From NCBI GenBank assembly GCA_036381595.1, contig DASVCN010000020.1, positions 109,683-173,682 of the forward strand: 64,000 bases of DNA. Reading direction: 5' to 3'. Both the position numbers and the translations under genes were made by a program. How positions within the stretch are numbered: the first letter of the stretch is position 1; each line of letters opens with the position of its first letter. Positions 15,306-23,752 of the stretch are shown here, piece after piece. The stretch is from Trueperaceae bacterium. GTDB taxonomy: Bacteria; Deinococcota; Deinococci; Deinococcales; Trueperaceae. The notes beneath the pieces are model-generated. The model searched no databases. It saw only the letters and a list, made by a program, of their open reading frames with translations, and was not told the origin of the DNA.

Positions 15306-16961
15306 CTACTTAACCTCAATGACCACCGTCGCCCAGTAGTCGAGCCCCGGCAAGGCGATCGCCGACCCTCGCTCGCCCTTCGAGATCGCCAGCTCGCGAG
15401 CGGCTTCCCCATCGTCGGGCGACGACCACACGACCTTCTCGAGATCGAAGTGGTTGGAAAGCAGGAGCGTGAGGTCCTCGAGCCGTCGGGGCCGCTCCTT
15501 TGGAACGTTCCAGAGCGAATTCTCGGCCCCAGCCAGGTTTACAAGGTTGATTACAAACTGGCTACCTCGCTGCCTGACGTTCAGCCAGATCGCGCCCGAC
15601 TCGGGCCCGACGCTGAACGGTGCGCCTTCGAGGGCAATCTCCTCGTTCACTCCGGAGGCGAAAGAACCAGCCACGTTCTGCAGAGAGTCAGCGAAGAGGT
15701 AGTGGTGGCAGGCGGCGGTATGGTCGTAGTAGCGGCGCATGATCCGGCTGAACTCCGGTCGCATTCGCCCATGGTTGGCGTAGTAGGGATCGCGCAGAAC
15801 CCCTGTCCCCTCGCCCAACAACAGATGGAATCCTCCCGCACTGGCGATCACAGCCGTCGTCAGCAGGGCAGAATGTTCGGCCCCCTCGCACTCCTCCCTG
15901 AACGGTTCGAGGTAGGCCGCCAGGATCACCTGCTTATTCGAGAGGTAGCGAGCGCGCGTCACCAGTTCCACCAGGTCTCTGTAGCGCTCGTGGGACGGCC
16001 ACACCTCGATGTACACCGCGGCCTGGTCGCTGCCGGCCACTCGCTCGATCGGCCAATTGTTGACTGCATTGAAGATAACGGCAGCACCTTCCCGAAGGGT
16101 ACCGACCCTCTGGGCAGCCTCGTCGATCAAGCCGGGGAAGTGCTCGGCCAGGTCCACCGCCTCCCCCTTGGCGTCGTAGCTCCACTTCGGGAAGCCGTAC
16201 TGGTCCATGTGGATGCCGTCGAAGCCGGCACCCGTCAAGGCGCTCTCGAACTCGCGGAGGATGTGTTCACGCCACGGTGCATCGGGCCGGATGTCGGTGA
16301 TGTAGAAGAGGTCGATCAGCGAGAGCCTATCCCCTTTCGCATCACGTAACACCCACTCCGGATGCTGGTCGACGAACTCCGGCTCCGGCCCATAGACGGC
16401 ACCGTAGGCGATTGCAGCCATCCCCGCCGCATGGCAGGCGTCGACACGAGCACGAACAGTCGTTAGCGAGAGACTGCGTCCCATAGCGTCTACGAACTCG
16501 TCCTGAGGCGGCAGGAAGCGGTAGTGTCGGTACACCCAGTCGTAGAACTGCACGACGTTGACATGGAACTTGGACAGCTCCCGAACCCGCTCGACCCCAG
16601 ATTCCCCAGGGGCGAACTCGCTGAGGAAACCGTAGCGGGGAGCAACGCGCCAGTGACTGGCAACGAGGACGGCGGTACGCGCGACGGCGGACGAGTCGCG
16701 GAAATCGAGTCGCAGCATCGCCTCGTAGCCGCGCCCGTCGATCGCGGGCGACCTTAACTGGATTTCCAAGCAGCTCCGCCCGGGTTCTAAGCCGACTCCT
16801 CGGCTTTCGCTTGCCACGACCCGGGAAAGGTCGCGCAACTCAGCGGAGAGGCGGCAGCTTACCTTTTGCCCGTTGTTCTCCACTTCCAAACGAAGCGTCA
16901 CTGGTTCGCCAGGTTTGGTCATGGCTGAATCTGGATAGGCGTCGATAACAGTGATGGTCAC
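15306..16961 (-). CDS. Glycoside hydrolase family 66 (dextranase / cycloisomaltooligosaccharide enzyme-like), cytoplasmic
   Basis: A 551-residue protein. The start is GTG 16961, overlapping the GH15 stop (GTGA); the longer open frame is not used. An N-terminal beta-sandwich (residues ~1-110, GEPVTLRLEVENNGQ) precedes a TIM barrel with VVQFYDWVYRHYRFLPP, the nucleophile region GFDGIHMDQYGFPKW (Asp) and the acid/base region AVYIEVWPSHERYRDL (Glu), followed by a C-terminal beta domain. GH66 enzymes act on alpha-1,6-glucan. No signal peptide is present, whereas characterised dextranases are usually secreted, so it probably handles imported isomaltooligosaccharides inside the cell. Confidence 0.85.
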   Translation of the reverse strand: MTITVIDAYPDSAMTKPGEPVTLRLEVENNGQKVSCRLSAELRDLSRVVASESRGVGLEPGRSCLEIQLRSPAIDGRGYEAMLRLDFRDSSAVARTAVLVASHWRVAPRYGFLSEFAPGESGVERVRELSKFHVNVVQFYDWVYRHYRFLPPQDEFVDAMGRSLSLTTVRARVDACHAAGMAAIAYGAVYGPEPEFVDQHPEWVLRDAKGDRLSLIDLFYITDIRPDAPWREHILREFESALTGAGFDGIHMDQYGFPKWSYDAKGEAVDLAEHFPGLIDEAAQRVGTLREGAAVIFNAVNNWPIERVAGSDQAAVYIEVWPSHERYRDLVELVTRARYLSNKQVILAAYLEPFREECEGAEHSALLTTAVIASAGGFHLLLGEGTGVLRDPYYANHGRMRPEFSRIMRRYYDHTAACHHYLFADSLQNVAGSFASGVNEEIALEGAPFSVGPESGAIWLNVRQRGSQFVINLVNLAGAENSLWNVPKERPRRLEDLTLLLSNHFDLEKVVWSSPDDGEAARELAISKGERGSAIALPGLDYWATVVIEVK

Positions 16962-18034
16962 GGGACCTCCAGAGCCTTGACCAAGGTGAGGTAAGTGGCG
17001 TGCGACCAGAGCAAGGGACAGGCGCTTCTGCCCCAGCGCTCCTCCCACTTCGGAAGGTATGCAGGGTCGTTGAGGAAGCGCGAGGTCTGCTCGGGCAGGT
17101 GGCCTTCGGGTGTTGCCTGCGATTCGATCCAGACAAGCAGCCTCTCGGCTTCGGTTCGGTCGCCCACCGCCAGATGGTCGTGGGCGAGCGCGGCACTGAG
17201 GATTATCCAGCTGCCGCCGCCGTAGTAGGTGTCACGCGCATACCGGTGCACGCCCCCCTCCGGATCGAGCAGGTCGGCACGGACCTTCCGGGCGGTTGCG
17301 CGGGAGATCGGGTGATCGGCGGTCAGGACGCCGTAGGGGACGGTAAGCCAGAGGAGGTTTCCGTCCACCTCCTCGCCGCCAACGTGCTTGCTGAAGTGTC
17401 CGTTCTGTACGCCGTGCGTCAGAAGATACGCCCGAACCGCGCTTGCGGCGCCCTCGTACTGCGGTTCGCCCAGGATCTTGGCAGCCCCGAGCAGGCCTGC
17501 GTAGACGGCTCCGAGCGTCGCCGAGTGTAACTCTTCAGCATTCTCTTCCCAGCAGTCGAAGTTGGGCCGTGCCCATAGCGCCAGCAGGTAGTCGGCCACC
17601 ACTCGGGTGGCGGAACGTTGTGAATCGCTCGCCTCCAGGCCATGCCGGGACAGGTGCCGCTCGAGGGCCCACAGCCAGGTGGCCAGACCATCGAGCTGGA
17701 AATTGGGCCACTCGCTGCTGCCTGGACTACCGTCGGCGCGGTAGCGGGTGTGGAGCAAGTGTCCCGGCTGGAATTCGCCGTCGGCCGAGACTTGGCCTGC
17801 CAACGAGGCCTGGGCAGCGATAGTTTTCACGGTCCAGTTGTGGAAAGCCCCGGCGCTGTCGGAGTGACCCCAAAGGTCCATGGCCTCTGCGATGAACGCA
17901 CCGTCACGAAACCAGCTGTAACGGTAGGTGGGGAAAGTAGGACAGGCGAGGTAGGCGCCCTCGGCCGACTGGCCCTCCCTTATGACAGCGAGGCTGGCAG
18001 CGACGAGGGGCGAGGTGGTTGCTGGTATTGACAT
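16958..18034 (-). CDS. Glycoside hydrolase family 15 (glucoamylase/glucodextranase-like)
   Basis: A 358-residue (alpha/alpha)6-barrel enzyme releasing glucose from the non-reducing ends of alpha-glucan oligomers. Landmarks are YRYSWFRDGAFIAEAM near the N-terminus, the general-acid region NFDCWEENAEEL (Glu), GGSWIILSAALAHDHL, and the catalytic-base region EGHLPEQTSRF (Glu). The ATG at 18034 follows GGAGG closely; an upstream TTG at 18049 is an alternative. It has no signal peptide. Paired with a GH66 gene and a sugar importer, specificity for alpha-1,6 linkages is likely. Confidence 0.85.
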   Translation of the reverse strand: MSIPATTSPLVAASLAVIREGQSAEGAYLACPTFPTYRYSWFRDGAFIAEAMDLWGHSDSAGAFHNWTVKTIAAQASLAGQVSADGEFQPGHLLHTRYRADGSPGSSEWPNFQLDGLATWLWALERHLSRHGLEASDSQRSATRVVADYLLALWARPNFDCWEENAEELHSATLGAVYAGLLGAAKILGEPQYEGAASAVRAYLLTHGVQNGHFSKHVGGEEVDGNLLWLTVPYGVLTADHPISRATARKVRADLLDPEGGVHRYARDTYYGGGSWIILSAALAHDHLAVGDRTEAERLLVWIESQATPEGHLPEQTSRFLNDPAYLPKWEERWGRSACPLLWSHATYLTLVKALEVP

Positions 18035-18065
18035 TGTCCTCCGTGACAATCCGGCGGTGTAGCGA

Positions 18066-18893
18066 CTAGCCCTTGATGCCGCCGGTGCTTATCCCCTTTA
18101 CGAACACGTTCTGGAAAGCGACGAATACGATCACCACCGGAACGATGGCGATGAGCGAGGCAGCGAAGACGAGGCCCCACTGAGTGCCGTGCTGCGCCTG
18201 GAAGAGCCTTAGCGCGATGGGCAGGGTGCGGAGGCCCGAATCGTTGATGATCGTCAGGGCCCAAGTGAACTCGTCCCAGGAGGCCAGGAAGGCGAATATG
18301 GCAGCGGTCCCTAGCCCGGGGCCGGCAAGCGGCACGGCGATGCGCGCGAAAGCGGTAAAGCGGTTGGCGCCGTCGATGTAGGAAGCCTCGAGCAGTTCGT
18401 TCGGAATGGCCTCGAAGAATCCGCGGAGGAAGAAGGTCTGGAACGGTATCGAACCGACCACATAGAAGACGATCAGTCCCAGATGCGTATTGAGCAGACC
18501 CATCGTGCGGGCCTCGAGGAACTGGGGGATGATCATCAGCATGGCCGGAATCATCATGGCGATCAAGTACATGTAGAAGAGCAGGTCCTTGCCCGGGAAG
18601 CGCATGCGGGCGAAGGCGTACGCCTGAGTGGCGGCGATGGCGACGGTGAAGAAGGTCGTGATTATGGCGACTTTGAGGCTGTTGAGGAAGTAGCGCTTGA
18701 AGTTGTTGCTGCCCCAGGCGTCGACGAAGTTCTGGGCCGTTGGCCGATCAGGGAAGAAGTCGGCAGTGAAGACGAAAGCGTTGGGTTTGAGTGCCGTCGA
18801 TACCGTGTAGAGGAACGGAATCATCATCACCAGCGCCCCGATGATCAGGGCGGCGTAGATGAGGATCCGCTTGAGAAGGGCCCGACTGACCAT
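18066..18893 (-). CDS. Carbohydrate ABC transporter permease (MalG-like)
   Basis: A 275-residue permease of the MalG/UgpE class with six predicted membrane segments. The EAA loop ELLEASYIDGANRFTAFARI is intact and the C-terminus ends KGISTGGIKG, the usual GxxKG ending. It overlaps the MalF-like gene by one base. With its partner it forms the membrane channel of the alpha-glucan oligosaccharide importer. No ATPase gene is nearby; carbohydrate importers of this class commonly share one ATPase encoded elsewhere. Confidence 0.93.
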   Translation of the reverse strand: MVSRALLKRILIYAALIIGALVMMIPFLYTVSTALKPNAFVFTADFFPDRPTAQNFVDAWGSNNFKRYFLNSLKVAIITTFFTVAIAATQAYAFARMRFPGKDLLFYMYLIAMMIPAMLMIIPQFLEARTMGLLNTHLGLIVFYVVGSIPFQTFFLRGFFEAIPNELLEASYIDGANRFTAFARIAVPLAGPGLGTAAIFAFLASWDEFTWALTIINDSGLRTLPIALRLFQAQHGTQWGLVFAASLIAIVPVVIVFVAFQNVFVKGISTGGIKG

Positions 18894-19831
18894 CAGTAGC
18901 TGTAGGTCTGACGGATGAATCTGAACTGAATGACGCTTATCAGCAGGATCAGGCCGGCCAGCACCCAGGCGATCGCGCTGGCATATCCGAAGTCGAGGAA
19001 GTTGAACGCCTGGTTGTACATGTAGGAGAGGAACACCTCGGTCGAATGGAAGGGGCCGCCCCCGGTCATTATGTAGAACTGTATGAAGCTCTGGAACGCT
19101 CCGATGGTGAGCAGCACGAGGATGAAGAGCGTGGCCGGGGCCAGTAGCGGAATCGTTACGAAGCGAGCGACCTGAAAGCCGCTTGCCCCGTCTATGCGCG
19201 CGGCCTCGGTCAGTTCCTTGGGTACGCCTTGAAGCGCGGCAAGATAGATGATCATCACCCAGCCGACCCCCTTCCAGATACCCAACAGGGCGATGACGGG
19301 CAGGGCCGTGGCCGCGTCGTTAAGCCAGGCGGTATTGGGATCAACCCAGCCGAGTGATTCACCGAAGAACCGGTTGATAAGTCCTTCGGAATTGAACAGG
19401 AACATGAAGATAAGGGAGACGACCACCCAGGAACAGATCACCGGCAGGTAGTAGATCAGTCGCAGCACCACCTTGCCCCGTGTCGCCTTCGCCAGTAGGA
19501 GGGCGATTGCGAGGCCGAGGATCATCTGCCCTGGAATGCTGATCAACGCGTAGACGACCGTATTGCGCAGGGCAATCAAGTTCACCGGATCCTGGAAGAC
19601 ACGGGCGTAATTGGCGAGACCGATGAACTCGCTGGTACCGCGGATCCGCCATTCGTGGAGGCTCATCCAGAAGGCGTAGAGCAGGGGATATAGGGCGAAT
19701 GTCCAGAACCAGATGAGCCCCGGGGCGAGGAAGAGGGCGGCGACGACGTATTCGCCCTTCCTCCACGGCGACACACGCGGGAAGATTCTGAAGCTGCTCC
19801 TCGCTACGGGTGCTGTTCTCACGCGGTTCAT
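18893..19831 (-). CDS. Carbohydrate ABC transporter permease (MalF-like)
   Basis: A 312-residue permease starting at ATG 19831, preceded by AGGAG at 19840; the open frame extends further upstream through the intercistronic hairpin but that part is not protein-like. After a basic N-terminus come six membrane segments with the MalF-class EAA loop KELTEAARIDGASGFQVARF and the conserved GGGPFHSTEVFLSYMYNQAF. It functions with the MalG-like partner and the binding protein encoded upstream. Confidence 0.92.
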   Translation of the reverse strand: MNRVRTAPVARSSFRIFPRVSPWRKGEYVVAALFLAPGLIWFWTFALYPLLYAFWMSLHEWRIRGTSEFIGLANYARVFQDPVNLIALRNTVVYALISIPGQMILGLAIALLLAKATRGKVVLRLIYYLPVICSWVVVSLIFMFLFNSEGLINRFFGESLGWVDPNTAWLNDAATALPVIALLGIWKGVGWVMIIYLAALQGVPKELTEAARIDGASGFQVARFVTIPLLAPATLFILVLLTIGAFQSFIQFYIMTGGGPFHSTEVFLSYMYNQAFNFLDFGYASAIAWVLAGLILLISVIQFRFIRQTYSY

Positions 19832-19849
19832 CTCATCGCTCCTGTTCGG

Positions 19850-19878
19850 GGGGTGCCCGGCGGTCGCCGGGGCACCCC
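19850..19878 (-). promoter_or_regulatory. Intercistronic hairpin between binding protein and permease genes
   Basis: GGGGTGCCC-GGCG pairs with CGCC-GGGGCACCCC, a ~13-bp stem with one bulged base and a two-base loop, lying in the 53-bp gap between the sugar-binding-protein stop and the MalF start. Such structures after binding-protein genes are known to stabilise the upstream message or reduce read-through. This is the strongest of five such hairpins in the window. Confidence 0.7.
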
Positions 19879-19884
19879 GGTGAG

Positions 19885-21093
19885 CTACTTGAGTAGAGCG
19901 TCCACTTCGGCAGCGGCCCGATCGAACGCTTCCTGGGCGGATGCGTCGCCGGCCACCACGCGCTGGAAAGCCGTCTGGATAATTCCTTCTATCCTCGGCC
20001 ACTCGGGGTGGGGCGTGCGCGGCTTAGCCGTCTGAAGCTGCTCGAGGTAGATGCCGTAGAAGGGGTGCTCCTGGATGTATGGATCCTGCAGCGCCTCCTT
20101 GATCACGGGGATCTGCCCGGTCGGAGCCATCGTCATCTGCGCCCACGGGCTAAGCAGGAACTGGGTGAACTTCCAGGCAGCCTCTTTGTCGTCGGAGTCG
20201 CTGAACATCACGATGTCCTCGCCGCCAACCACTGATATCGAGCCGCCATCGCCCGCCGGGAAGGGCGCATGAGCGAAGTTCATGTCGGGGTATTGGCTGG
20301 TGATGCTCGGGTAGGCCCACGGACCGTCCTGGGTGGCCACGTACTGACCGCTGCCCAGGCCCTCCCAGCTGCCCAGTCCCGAACCTGCGATAGTCGGGGC
20401 CAGGAAACCCTCGTCATAGAGCCCGACCAGCATCTCGACGGCCTCGACCGTGGCCGGGCTGTTGAGGTAGCCGGACGCGACGGTGATGTCCGGATCGGTC
20501 ACCGCGCCGCCGTTGCTCCAGATCCAGGGTAGGAAGTACCAGGCGTAGGGACCCGGCAGCGAATAGCCGAAGACCTCCTCGGTAGGGTCGCTGGCCTCCT
20601 GAACGAATGTCACGAACTCGTCGAAGGTTGCCGGTGGCTCGTCGATGGCATCGCTGTTGTATAGGAAGACCTGGGTGTTGGTGTCGAGCGGCAGGCCGTA
20701 ATAGTGGCCGTCCCAGAAGTTGGTCGCGAGGATTCCCGGGAACACCGAGCTCTGAAGTTGGGCGAATCCGTCGTATTCGTCGAGCTGCTCGAGCGCGCCC
20801 ATGTCTGCGAACTCGGGCACCCAGATGATGTCCATCCGCACGAGGTCGGGCACTACGCCGCCAGCGAAGGCGGTGAGTAGTTTCTGCCTGAACTCTTGAT
20901 AGGGGAACGCCGTGGCTTCGACTGTGATCCCCGGATTCTCGGCCTCGAAGCGGGGGATGACTTCTTCGAGCATCGTCTGCTCCTCGCCGGAGCCGGTGCT
21001 GTAAGTGTGCCAGAAGGTGATCGTCTGAGCCATGCCGACCGAGGCTGCGAGCATCGCAACGGTCAGAAGGGTCATGTGGAAAGGTTTCGGCAT
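19885..21093 (-). CDS. Sugar ABC transporter substrate-binding protein (SBP_bac_1)
   Basis: A 402-residue exported protein with signal peptide (FHMTLLTVAMLAASVGMAQ) and the family opening TITFWHTYSTGSGEEQTM. The interior has GLPLDTNTQVFLYNSDAI and GGEDIVMFSDSDDKEAAWKF, as in oligosaccharide binding proteins. It follows the ROK gene by 18 bp and precedes the two permeases, so it is part of the same operon as GH15 and GH66. Ligand is probably an isomaltooligosaccharide, inferred from the two hydrolases. Confidence 0.92.
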   Translation of the reverse strand: MPKPFHMTLLTVAMLAASVGMAQTITFWHTYSTGSGEEQTMLEEVIPRFEAENPGITVEATAFPYQEFRQKLLTAFAGGVVPDLVRMDIIWVPEFADMGALEQLDEYDGFAQLQSSVFPGILATNFWDGHYYGLPLDTNTQVFLYNSDAIDEPPATFDEFVTFVQEASDPTEEVFGYSLPGPYAWYFLPWIWSNGGAVTDPDITVASGYLNSPATVEAVEMLVGLYDEGFLAPTIAGSGLGSWEGLGSGQYVATQDGPWAYPSITSQYPDMNFAHAPFPAGDGGSISVVGGEDIVMFSDSDDKEAAWKFTQFLLSPWAQMTMAPTGQIPVIKEALQDPYIQEHPFYGIYLEQLQTAKPRTPHPEWPRIEGIIQTAFQRVVAGDASAQEAFDRAAAEVDALLK

Positions 21094-21111
21094 GTCTACT
21101 CCTCGTGAGGG

Positions 21112-22407
21112 CTAGATGTTGGTGACGTCGAGCTTGGGTCCCTGGTCGGGCTGCTGATCACCTCCCACGCTCATTGCGGCATTCGTTAGATAACGGCTTG
21201 CCGCCAGTCCGGCGGCGCCCCGGGCCCAGGCGTCGTCGCCCCAGGGGTCGACGACCAGGCTGACGCGCTCGCCCAGATCACCGAAGCTGAGTCGCTTGAG
21301 CTCGGCCTCGGCACTAGGCAAGAGAAAATCGGCTGCCCGCATCCCCTCGCCGCTCAGGACGATGAGACTGGGGGCCAGGATGTTGACGAGTGTGCTCATG
21401 GCGCGGCCCAGGGTCTTGCCGGCCTTGGCGTAGATCGACACTGCCTGCTCCTGCCCTTGGCGGGCCAGCTCGACAAGCTGATCGACCGGGGACCGTTCGG
21501 ACAAGGTTGCACCAGCGAATCCGGGTATCCGCGCCTTGGCTTCCCGCACCAGCGCCTCGTCCGAGATGTAGGCCTCGAGCGTGCCCTTTCTGGCGTGGCC
21601 GGTTTCGGGCCCGTCGGGGTCGAGGAGTACGTGACCGATCTCGCCCGCGCCGCCGTTGGGACCGCGATAGAGCTCACCGTTGATAACGATTCCCAAGCCT
21701 ACGCCGCGACCCAGCGTCAGCACGAAGAAGCTGTCGTGCTCGCGGCCGTGGCCGTACCAGGCCTCGGCGAGGGCCAGGGCATTCACGTCGTTCTCGACGA
21801 GTACCGGCACACCAAGGCGGGCCTCGAGGATCTCACCCAGGGCCACCTGGTTCCAGCCCAGCAGAGGCGAGTGGCGCACCGTCCCCTGATCGCAGTCGAC
21901 TATGCCGGGGAGGTTCACGCCGAGAGCCCCGATCAATCTCTCCTCTTGCAGGTGCTCGAACGCCGCGACGATCTCATCTATTACCGTGTCGGGATCGGTC
22001 CTATCTAGTGCCGTGCTCTGCGCGCACTGGACCTCGGCGTTCAGATTGGTAAGGGCCAGCGTCAACGCAACATTGCTGACCTTTATCCCTGCGACGAACG
22101 CCTGGTCGTAGTTGACTTCGAGGAGGATCGCCTTTCGGCCCACCCCGTCTGAAGCTGCCTGCCTGGCCTCGTAGATCAGTCCGCGGTCGATGAGCTCGGC
22201 CGTGATGCTGGTGACCGCGGCCGGGCTCAAATGGAGGCGCGCAGCGATCTCCACCCGTGAGATCGGGCCCTCTAGGTGGACTATCTGCAGCACCGCGTTC
22301 TGGTTTAGAGAACGCAGCGCGTCTCGCGCTGTCGCGTTGGTTCGCCTGCCTGACAAGTTACCTCCATTGCTTGGGGACAGTTGCTCGCTTCGTGAAGGGA
22401 GTGCCAT
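21112..22407 (-). CDS. ROK-family transcriptional regulator lacking the zinc cysteines
   Basis: A 431-residue NagC/XylR-type regulator. The N-terminal winged helix (residues ~28-85) includes GPISRVEIAARLHLSPAAVT. The sugar-kinase-like domain has VENDVNALALAEAWYGHG and LTLGRGVGLGIVINGELYRG. The normal CxCGxxGCxE zinc motif is replaced by ETGHARKGTLEAY, so all three Cys are lost while the preceding EIGH is kept. It heads the alpha-glucan operon and has its own promoter overlapped by an inverted repeat, pointing to autorepression relieved by a sugar. Confidence 0.9.
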   Translation of the reverse strand: MALPSRSEQLSPSNGGNLSGRRTNATARDALRSLNQNAVLQIVHLEGPISRVEIAARLHLSPAAVTSITAELIDRGLIYEARQAASDGVGRKAILLEVNYDQAFVAGIKVSNVALTLALTNLNAEVQCAQSTALDRTDPDTVIDEIVAAFEHLQEERLIGALGVNLPGIVDCDQGTVRHSPLLGWNQVALGEILEARLGVPVLVENDVNALALAEAWYGHGREHDSFFVLTLGRGVGLGIVINGELYRGPNGGAGEIGHVLLDPDGPETGHARKGTLEAYISDEALVREAKARIPGFAGATLSERSPVDQLVELARQGQEQAVSIYAKAGKTLGRAMSTLVNILAPSLIVLSGEGMRAADFLLPSAEAELKRLSFGDLGERVSLVVDPWGDDAWARGAAGLAASRYLTNAAMSVGGDQQPDQGPKLDVTNI

Positions 22408-22428
22408 ACACGCCCAAGAACTAGTTGG

Positions 22429-22474
22429 TTCATTTTGTGAATGAATTATTATAGTCCTGCGGCAACAATGTCAA
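22429..22474 (-). promoter_or_regulatory. Promoter and operator of the ROK/alpha-glucan operon
   Basis: On the minus strand TTGACA (22474-22469) precedes a perfect TATAAT (22453-22448) at 15 bp, or AATAAT (22450-22445) at 18 bp. The expected start site falls in a perfect inverted repeat, TTCATT-N5-AATGAA (22429-22445). This AT-rich patch in GC-rich DNA is the only promoter seen for the six genes down to 15306. The repeat resembles operators of ROK repressors in size and position. Confidence 0.75.
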
Positions 22475-22582
22475 GTTGCCATGTCCTCCACCGCTCGGGC
22501 GCCGTCTTCGGATGAACCTCGCGCGCCGAACAACGCTCGGGCTTTCCGCACTTTTCTCCAGGGTCGCCCCGACCGGCGGTCG

Positions 22583-23752
22583 TTACCGCGCCAAACGTTT
22601 TTCCAGGGCGTAACTGGCCGACGACATCGCGTACGAAAAAACCGCGTAGATGAGGGCGATGGCTATATAGACCTCCTTGTAGAGGCCCAACCAGTCCGGG
22701 TTGTTTACGATGACATTTCCCATCCCCAGGAGATCGGTCAGTCCGACGATCGATACGAGCGACGTTTCCTTGAATAGCTGGATGAACTGGCCGGTGTTGG
22801 CGGGAATGACCGCCTTCAAAGCCTGAGGCAGGACGATCAGCCGGAGCGTCTGGAAACCTGTCAGGCCCAGCGCACGGGCCGCCTCGGATTGGCCGATCGC
22901 GACCGACTGCAGGCCGCCCCGTACATTCTCGGCGACATAGGCGGCCTGGAACAGCGCGATCCCGATGATCGCCCGGGTGACCTTGGGTATCGGAAAGTCT
23001 GGTAGGAACAGCGGTACGAACAGCTGGGCGAGGAACAACACCACCAGGAGTGGCACTCCGCGCACCAGCTCGATATAACTCGCCGCGAGCATGGAGATGA
23101 TCGGCAGTTTGGAAGTTCGGGCGACCGCCAGGACGACGCCGATGGGAAAAGAAGCGACGATCGCCACGATCGAGATGAGCAGGGTGAGCAGCAGGCCGCC
23201 CCAAAGGTTCGAGCTAACGCCGCCGCCGCCGAGGTTGGCGCCAAGCAGGTAGATGAAGCCGAAGAACACGACGGTCCAGAACACGGCGAGCAGTCGCTTC
23301 GACGGACGCGTGAACCAGGCGATGAGGTAGCCCACGAAGATCGCGCCCACCGCAGCCGCACCGAACGTCCTCACCAGCGGGTTGCCTTGAAGCACCAGCA
23401 GCGCGACGGCGGTAATTGCCAGGACGACGAAAAGCACCGGATTCGCTCGGCGGGCCCGCCCCCACTGGAAGCCGAGCACCAGCGAAAGAGCGGTGACTCC
23501 CACCCAGATGCGCCACATCTCGTCGATCGGATAGGGGCCCACCATCAGCAACCGGAAGTTCGCCGGTACGACCGACCAGTTTGCTTCTGTGAAAGCCCAG
23601 CGCAGTAGGCCGCGCAGTAGCGCGCCCAGCGCCACAGCCGTGGTCAACGTCAAGAGGCTGTTGGCTATCGACGAGAAGAGGTTCTCGCGTACCCAGCGAA
23701 TGGCTGAGCTCGACCTGACTTCGGTCGGAACAGCGCTGTCCTGAACCCTCAT
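22583..23752 (-). CDS. aapM: General L-amino-acid ABC transporter permease (AapM-like)
   Basis: A 389-residue HisM/AapM-class permease. It is much longer than simple amino-acid permeases (about 220 residues), with extra N-terminal membrane segments (to residue ~190), as is typical of AapM/BztC. The C-terminal half carries ASYIELVRGVPLLVVLFLAQ and the EAA loop GQSEAARALGLTGFQTLRLI. It overlaps the AapQ-like gene by one base. No AapP-type ATPase gene follows; the next gene downstream is the ROK promoter region. Confidence 0.9.
   Translation of the reverse strand: MRVQDSAVPTEVRSSSAIRWVRENLFSSIANSLLTLTTAVALGALLRGLLRWAFTEANWSVVPANFRLLMVGPYPIDEMWRIWVGVTALSLVLGFQWGRARRANPVLFVVLAITAVALLVLQGNPLVRTFGAAAVGAIFVGYLIAWFTRPSKRLLAVFWTVVFFGFIYLLGANLGGGGVSSNLWGGLLLTLLISIVAIVASFPIGVVLAVARTSKLPIISMLAASYIELVRGVPLLVVLFLAQLFVPLFLPDFPIPKVTRAIIGIALFQAAYVAENVRGGLQSVAIGQSEAARALGLTGFQTLRLIVLPQALKAVIPANTGQFIQLFKETSLVSIVGLTDLLGMGNVIVNNPDWLGLYKEVYIAIALIYAVFSYAMSSASYALEKRLAR

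Noticed and set aside
15120..15339. A possible short plus-strand gene beginning near 15125
   Set aside because: No ribosome-binding site, no recognisable motif and it runs antisense into the GH66 gene.
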